From contig JAJEGH010000013.1 in assembly GCA_022819985.1 (NCBI GenBank), positions 62,001 through 126,000 of the forward strand: 64,000 nucleotides of DNA, given 5' to 3'. The notes under the pieces are model-generated. The model ran no database searches. It saw only the letters and a program-made list of their open reading frames with translations, and was not told the origin of the DNA. The translations under genes were made by a program, and so were the position numbers. Each line of letters begins with the position of its first letter. Within the stretch, counting starts at the first letter, position 1. The DNA is from Alphaproteobacteria bacterium. Lineage in GTDB: Bacteria; Pseudomonadota; Alphaproteobacteria; Bin65. Shown one piece after another: positions 59,174-64,000 of this stretch.

Positions 59174-60427
59174 ATGGACATGTTTGAGTATTTTGCGGGG
59201 ATCGACTGGGGTTCGGAGACCCACCAGGTCTGCGTTGTCGACAGCGCTGGCGAGGTGTCGGCCGAGCGCGCCTTCGGTCACGGCGGAGCCGGCCTGGCGG
59301 AGATGGCGGCCTGGATCCGTGCCAGGACAAACGCCGAACCGCGAGCGGTCGGGGTCGCCATCGAGATCCCGCACGGTCCCGTCGTCGAGACCATGATGGA
59401 ACGCGGCTTCACGGTCCACTCGGTCAATCCGAAGCAGCTCGACCGTTTCCGCGACCGCTTCTCGCCGGCTGGCGCCAAGGACGATCGCCGCGACGCCCGC
59501 GTGCTCGCCGATGCCCTGCGGACCGATGGACATGCGTTCCGGCGTCTGAACCCGGCGGCGCCGGAGATCGTCGAGCTGCGTGAGTGGTCGCGGATCGCCA
59601 GCGACCTGACCTGCGACAGGACCCGGCTCGTGAACCGGGCCCGCCAGCAGCTCTGGCGCTACTATCCGCAACTCCTCAAGGTCGAAAGCGATCTCACCAG
59701 GGCCTGGATCCGCGAACTCTGGTGTCTTGCGCCGACGCCCGCAAAGGCGCAGCGCGTCCGCGCCGCCACCGTCGCCAAGGTCCTGAAGCGCCATCGGGTG
59801 CGCCGGATCGATGCCGAAGCCGCGCTCCGGATCCTGCGCGAGCCGGCGGTGTCCGTCGCGCCCGGCACGACCGAGGCCGCGGTTGCCCATATCGAGGTCG
59901 TCTTCTCGCAGCTTGCCGTCATCGCGCAGCAGATCGCGAAAGCCTATGGCAGGCTCGACCGTCTGAGCGCGACGCTGTCCCGGCCGGCGGCCTCCCCGGA
60001 GGACGAGCCGGGAATAGATGCGCAGCGTGACGTGGAAATCCTGAGCTCGCTTCCCGGCGTCGGCAGGATCGTCCTCGCCACGCTGCTCGCAGAAGCACAC
60101 GATCCTCTGCGCCGGCGAGACTATCAGGCCCTGCGATGCTTGTCCGGCGTCGCTCCCGTGACCAAGCGGTCCGGCAAGTCGCTGATCGTCATCCGCCGGC
60201 TCGCGGCTCATAACCGGCTCCAGGACGCCGTCTACCACTGGGCCGGGGTGGCCATACAGCGCGACCCCGTCAGCAAAGCGAAATACGCCGCGCTGCGCGC
60301 CCGCGGGCATGGTCATGCCCGTGCGCTTCGAGGGGTCGCCGACCGTCTGCTCGGCGTCGCCTGCGCGATGCTCGAAAACCAGACCGTCTTCAATCCCGCC
60401 CGCGCGAGACAAGCCCATGCAGCGTGA
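59174..60427 (+). CDS. IS110-family transposase (DEDD/serine recombinase type)
   Basis: YFAGIDWGSETHQVCVVDSAG; SLPGVGRIVLATLLAEAHDPLRRRDYQALRCLSGVAPVTKRSGKS. Confidence 0.93.
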   Translation: MDMFEYFAGIDWGSETHQVCVVDSAGEVSAERAFGHGGAGLAEMAAWIRARTNAEPRAVGVAIEIPHGPVVETMMERGFTVHSVNPKQLDRFRDRFSPAGAKDDRRDARVLADALRTDGHAFRRLNPAAPEIVELREWSRIASDLTCDRTRLVNRARQQLWRYYPQLLKVESDLTRAWIRELWCLAPTPAKAQRVRAATVAKVLKRHRVRRIDAEAALRILREPAVSVAPGTTEAAVAHIEVVFSQLAVIAQQIAKAYGRLDRLSATLSRPAASPEDEPGIDAQRDVEILSSLPGVGRIVLATLLAEAHDPLRRRDYQALRCLSGVAPVTKRSGKSLIVIRRLAAHNRLQDAVYHWAGVAIQRDPVSKAKYAALRARGHGHARALRGVADRLLGVACAMLENQTVFNPARARQAHAA

Positions 60428-60504
60428 CGCACGAGCCACGCAAGGTGCCCGGCACGCATACTCGCGCGTGCCAGAACCCTCTTTACAAATGGTGGGGAGT
60501 CCTC

Positions 60505-60933
60505 CCCGCTCAGCATGGCGTGCAACTGCTCCATGCAGAAACGAAGCGCGACCCGGTAAGGGTTCCGCGTATCGGCATATCTCGCGCGCAGGCCGGACTT
60601 GTCGATCACGGCGGCAAAAATCTTCATGGGGGCCGCTTCGACCAGGCGGTTGAGGCCTTCATAGAACCGTTCCCGCAATTCCCGGTCGGTCAAAAGGACC
60701 GCGAACGGCCCCTTGCTCTTGCGGATGTCGTGTTCGTGCAGCACGACGGCATCGTGCCCCCAGACGCCGAACTTGAAACTCTGAACGCCGGGAACGATGC
60801 CAGCGATGTAGTCGGTCTTGCGCATGGCGCAGAAGACCAGGGCGAAGACCGGGTATTGCGGATCGATGGCGACAAGACCGTGATCGCCACTCTCGTCCGC
60901 GTAAACCACGAATTCCGAGAAATCCGACAACAC
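60505..60933 (-). pseudogene. N-terminal half of DUF3800 protein interrupted by IS110
   Basis: MLSDFSEFVVYADESGDHGLVAIDPQYPVFALVFCAM...YRVALRFCMEQLHAMLSG. Confidence 0.85.
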
Positions 60934-61061
60934 GCCTCCGCTATTCCCTTGTCACCGGCGCCGGTTGCCAACTTAATTGGCGATTGTCGATCGGCACAGC
61001 CGCCTGAAGGAGCTGCGCGCCCGCGCTCGCACCAGACCGATTACGCCCAAAGGAGTCCCTA

Positions 61062-61169
61062 ATGGTCCGCCCCGGTCTGATCGGCAGCGTGGTCTTCACC
61101 GCGCCGCTTAAGATCAAGCAGGGCAGCGGCTCGCCGCTCCGGGTGCTCGCGCTGGTGTGGGAGGGGTAG
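61062..61169 (+). pseudogene. Duplicated cyclase fragment 2: 35-aa ORF in the cyclase C-terminal frame
   Basis: MVRPGLIGSVVFTAPLKIKQGSGSPLRVLALVWEG*; 61082-61170 matches 56895-56983 with 2 mismatches; SD-like aaaggag upstream. Confidence 0.9.
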
Positions 61170-61180
61170 CGGGGCGGGCG

Positions 61181-62317
61181 CTACGACTGCGCGTATACCG
61201 CCTCGATCAGCCTTGCCGCCCTCGATCCGATGTCGATGCCGCCGTGCATCCGATTGGGACTATAGGCGAAGCCGATCCGATTGTCGGGGTCTCCGAAGCT
61301 CTGCGCACCGCCTGCCCCGGAATGACCGAAAGCGCGGGCGCTCGGCCCCATCGGACGGTCGGGCGGGCAGTTCAGGTAAAATCCCATTCCAAGGCGGAAA
61401 GTCAGGCCCGACATGATATCGCGCCCGTTCCATTGCTCCTCGGTCGCGCAGTCGATCGCCTCGCGGCTGAGGAGACGCACGCCATCGTGGGCGCCGCCCA
61501 GTGCGAGCAGCCCGTAAAGCTTTGCGATCGCTCGCGCATTCCCGTGTCCATTGGCGGACGGAATTTGGCTCGCCCGCCATCGATGGGAGTTGAAGTCTTC
61601 GTCCGCTGGAAGTTGCGCCCAGCCGCGCGCCAGCAAACTGTCGGCGTCGGACTGCGCTTTGGAGAGGATGTTGCCGGCTGAAGGGATCATCGTGGCGCAG
61701 CGCGCTTCCTCGGCGGGCGTCAGACCGATCCGGTAGTCCAACCGGAGCGGCCGGGAAATCTCGTTGCGAACAAAATCGCCGAGGGTCCGGCCCGTTACGT
61801 TGCGAAGGATTTCGCCGAGGATGAAGCCCTGCGTTGCAGTGTGATAACAGGGCGTCGTTCCCGGTTTCCAAAGCGGCGCCTGCTTTGCGATGGCCTCCGT
61901 CATGGCCTTCCAGTCATACAGAGCGCCCCTGGGCGCTGCGTCGGCGACGGGAACCGACGAGAGGTGGCTCAACACCCATCTGACGGGGATCTCACCCTTG
62001 CCGTTTTGCGCGAAGGCCGGCCAGAACCGGCTTACCGGGGCGTCGAGATCGACCTGCCCACGGTCGGCAAGCATGTGAATGCACAATGAGGACACCGCTT
62101 TGCCGACCGACATCATGCAGACGATTGTGTCCTGCTCCCATGCCAGTTGCCGCTCGGCGTCGCGATGACCGCCCCAGAGATCGACAACCAGTTCGCCGTC
62201 CCTGGTGACCGCAACGGCTGCGCCCAGCTCGTTGTCGGTTTCGAAATTCTTCGCAAAGGCATCCGCGACCGGTTGGAATGCGGGGTCGCAGGTACCGTGG
62301 ATCGGATGTGAAGTCAT
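61181..62317 (-). CDS. Beta-lactamase-related serine hydrolase (class C / EstB-like)
   Basis: SVGK (SxxK) motif; CYHTATQGFILGEILRNVTGRTLGDFV. Confidence 0.88.
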   Translation of the reverse strand: MTSHPIHGTCDPAFQPVADAFAKNFETDNELGAAVAVTRDGELVVDLWGGHRDAERQLAWEQDTIVCMMSVGKAVSSLCIHMLADRGQVDLDAPVSRFWPAFAQNGKGEIPVRWVLSHLSSVPVADAAPRGALYDWKAMTEAIAKQAPLWKPGTTPCYHTATQGFILGEILRNVTGRTLGDFVRNEISRPLRLDYRIGLTPAEEARCATMIPSAGNILSKAQSDADSLLARGWAQLPADEDFNSHRWRASQIPSANGHGNARAIAKLYGLLALGGAHDGVRLLSREAIDCATEEQWNGRDIMSGLTFRLGMGFYLNCPPDRPMGPSARAFGHSGAGGAQSFGDPDNRIGFAYSPNRMHGGIDIGSRAARLIEAVYAQS

Positions 62318-62600
62318 AGCAGGATCTCGCGTGCCGCGGGTCTCGATTTGCGCAAGGCCGAACCCCGGCCGGAATGCGGGAAACCGCACCCCGGTATATG
62401 CAGCGACGGCCGGTACGTCGATCTCCTTCGGGATTCGCGGCCGGGGGTACGTCGTTGCACGTCTTTGCGGGGCTGGAAGCACCGGGGGGCCGTGGTTTCG
62501 GAAGGCGCCCGTGTCGGCCGGGCGGGCGTGTTGTCACACGCCGGTATTGCATCTAGTGTCGCCGGTGTTGGCAGCAATCATGACATGCGGGAGGAATATC

Positions 62601-63593
62601 ATGAGAAACATAGCGTTGACGATTCTGAGTCTGGCGATGGCCGTATCCTTGGTGACGCGCGCATCGGCGGACGCAAATCTGCGCATGATTATTGCGTTCG
62701 ATGAGCGGTTTCCGGGCTGGCAGCTCTGGGCCGAGGCATTTCGCGATAACGTCAAGGCGGCGTCCGGCGGTGGAATCAAGGTGACGCTGAACGGGCCCGC
62801 GGCTGTCTCGCCGTTCCAGCAATTCGCACCGGTCTCGCAGGGCGCGTTCGACCTGAGCATCAATATCCCGCCCTACTACATGGGCACCACCGCCGTCAGC
62901 AATACGTTCTACGCGATGGATCCGGATATGGACAAGCTGCGCAGCACCGGCGTGTGGGATTTCATCGACAAGGACTTCGGCAAGCACAACCAGAAGCTCA
63001 TCGCCGGTTTCTTTTCTGCGCCGGGGTGTTTCCACATCATGCTGAAGAGCCCGCTGAAAGCAGGCGAGAAACCGTTCGACGGCATGAAGATCCGGGCAAA
63101 CCGCACCTACACGCCGGTCATCGAACCGCTGGGCGGTTCGATCGTGACTCTTCGGGGGGGCGAGATCTATTCGGCGCTGGAAAAGGGCGTTGTCGACGGC
63201 GCAGCGTGGACCGTTGCCGGAACGACGGACCTCAAGCTCCATGAAGTCGCCGGTCACATGCTGCGGCCGACATTCGGCTGGTGCGGCGCTGTGATGACCA
63301 TGAATCTCGACGCATACAAGAAACTCGACGCCAAAGATCGGGAGATTATCGTCGCTGAGGCGCGCAAGCTCGAGAAAACCGGTATCGCGGCCTACAACAA
63401 GCTGACCGAGGCGGAAGACAAGGAACTTCGCGGCCTCGGCATCAAGGAAACGCGGCTCCCTGACGATGTTTTCGCGAAAGTCATGCAGAACTATCGCAAG
63501 AACATGTGGGAGGTAAGCGCCAGCTTCAAAGGTTCCCGGAAAGCGGTCAACGATCTGAGAGCGCTCGCCCGGTCCAAGGGGTTGGCAGACTAG
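62601..63593 (+). CDS. TRAP transporter substrate-binding protein (DctP)
   Basis: Signal peptide MRNIALTILSLAMAVSLVTRASA; FFSAPGCFHIMLKSPLKAGEKPFDGMKIRANRTYTPVIEPLGGS. Confidence 0.88.
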   Translation: MRNIALTILSLAMAVSLVTRASADANLRMIIAFDERFPGWQLWAEAFRDNVKAASGGGIKVTLNGPAAVSPFQQFAPVSQGAFDLSINIPPYYMGTTAVSNTFYAMDPDMDKLRSTGVWDFIDKDFGKHNQKLIAGFFSAPGCFHIMLKSPLKAGEKPFDGMKIRANRTYTPVIEPLGGSIVTLRGGEIYSALEKGVVDGAAWTVAGTTDLKLHEVAGHMLRPTFGWCGAVMTMNLDAYKKLDAKDREIIVAEARKLEKTGIAAYNKLTEAEDKELRGLGIKETRLPDDVFAKVMQNYRKNMWEVSASFKGSRKAVNDLRALARSKGLAD

Positions 63594-63619
63594 CGAAAAC
63601 CCGACAAAGGGGCTACGCC

Positions 63620-64000
63620 GTGCGTGTCCTGAGATTGCTTGCGCGCTTCCATGATGCGCTAAGCGATTTCGGGTTCGTGCTCGGCGTGGCCGCCCTTGGC
63701 GGCATTGTGCTCGTATACAGTTACGAGATCACGGTCCGGTATTTTCTGAACGCACCCACGAAGTGGGCTACGGAGACGGTTCAGAACCTTTTGGTCTTCG
63801 TCATCTTCATGGTGGTGCCGCATGTTACGCGGTTGGGCTCGCACATCTCGGTCACCATCTTGCCGGATTTGGTGCCGGTGCTGCGAACGCCATTGAAGTA
63901 TTTCACGATCGTCGCAGGCGCGGGCATGTGCTTCTTTGCGGCGTGGATCAGCCTCGGAGAAAACATACGCCAGATCCAGTTGGTTATTTTCACCGAGGCG
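63620..64000 (+). CDS. TRAP transporter small permease (DctQ), truncated by window end
   Basis: GTG start; VRVLRLLARFHDALSDFGFVLGVAALGGIVLVYSYEITVRYFLNAPTKWATE. Confidence 0.82.
   Translation, partial: MRVLRLLARFHDALSDFGFVLGVAALGGIVLVYSYEITVRYFLNAPTKWATETVQNLLVFVIFMVVPHVTRLGSHISVTILPDLVPVLRTPLKYFTIVAGAGMCFFAAWISLGENIRQIQLVIFTEA

Larger units (their letters stand above)
58809..60504 (+). mobile_element. IS110-family insertion element (about 1.69 kb), flanking CCTC included
   Basis: Shared CCTC at 58809-58812 and 60501-60504; IS110 transposase inside; joining the flanks restores the DUF3800 frame. Confidence 0.85.

Overview
A high-GC window, probably alphaproteobacterial, dominated by catabolic and transport genes. 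Main clusters, left to right: orphan TctC plus BetC-like choline-sulfatase, phosphoesterase and a second sulfatase; heterotetrameric sarcosine oxidase soxBDAG divergent from a GlxA/AraC-type regulator; a partial acyclic-terpene (atu-like) cluster; two complete TTT transporters and two TRAP systems (one truncated by the window end); pgk coupled to a VapBC-type module; LigM-like demethylase plus acyl-CoA dehydrogenase; rlmN, a pseudouridine synthase and rsmD; nadK; a Rieske oxygenase operon; a form-II CoxL-like protein; and a thiolase/DUF35-SDR/cyclase cluster. There are two tRNAs (Lys-CTT, His-GTG) and three type II toxin-antitoxin modules. The most interesting stretch is 56.8-61.2 kb, an accessory island. 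There the 3' end of a cyclase gene is duplicated and split around a DUF3800 gene, and that gene is interrupted by an IS110-family element. Fusing the flanks at a shared CCTC restores the DUF3800 frame exactly. The element's 5' non-coding region carries guide-like matches to its own donor end and to its actual target, as expected for a bridge RNA. Other findings: an inverted pair of composite G/C-palindrome repeats with a variable centre of about 41 nt (40.0 and 53.4 kb), a gene-less region with a consensus promoter, operator-like palindrome and hairpins (38.07-38.80 kb), and a 50-aa enoyl-CoA-hydratase remnant. No CRISPR array, rRNA or prophage was seen. All calls come from reading the sequence by eye; no searches were run.
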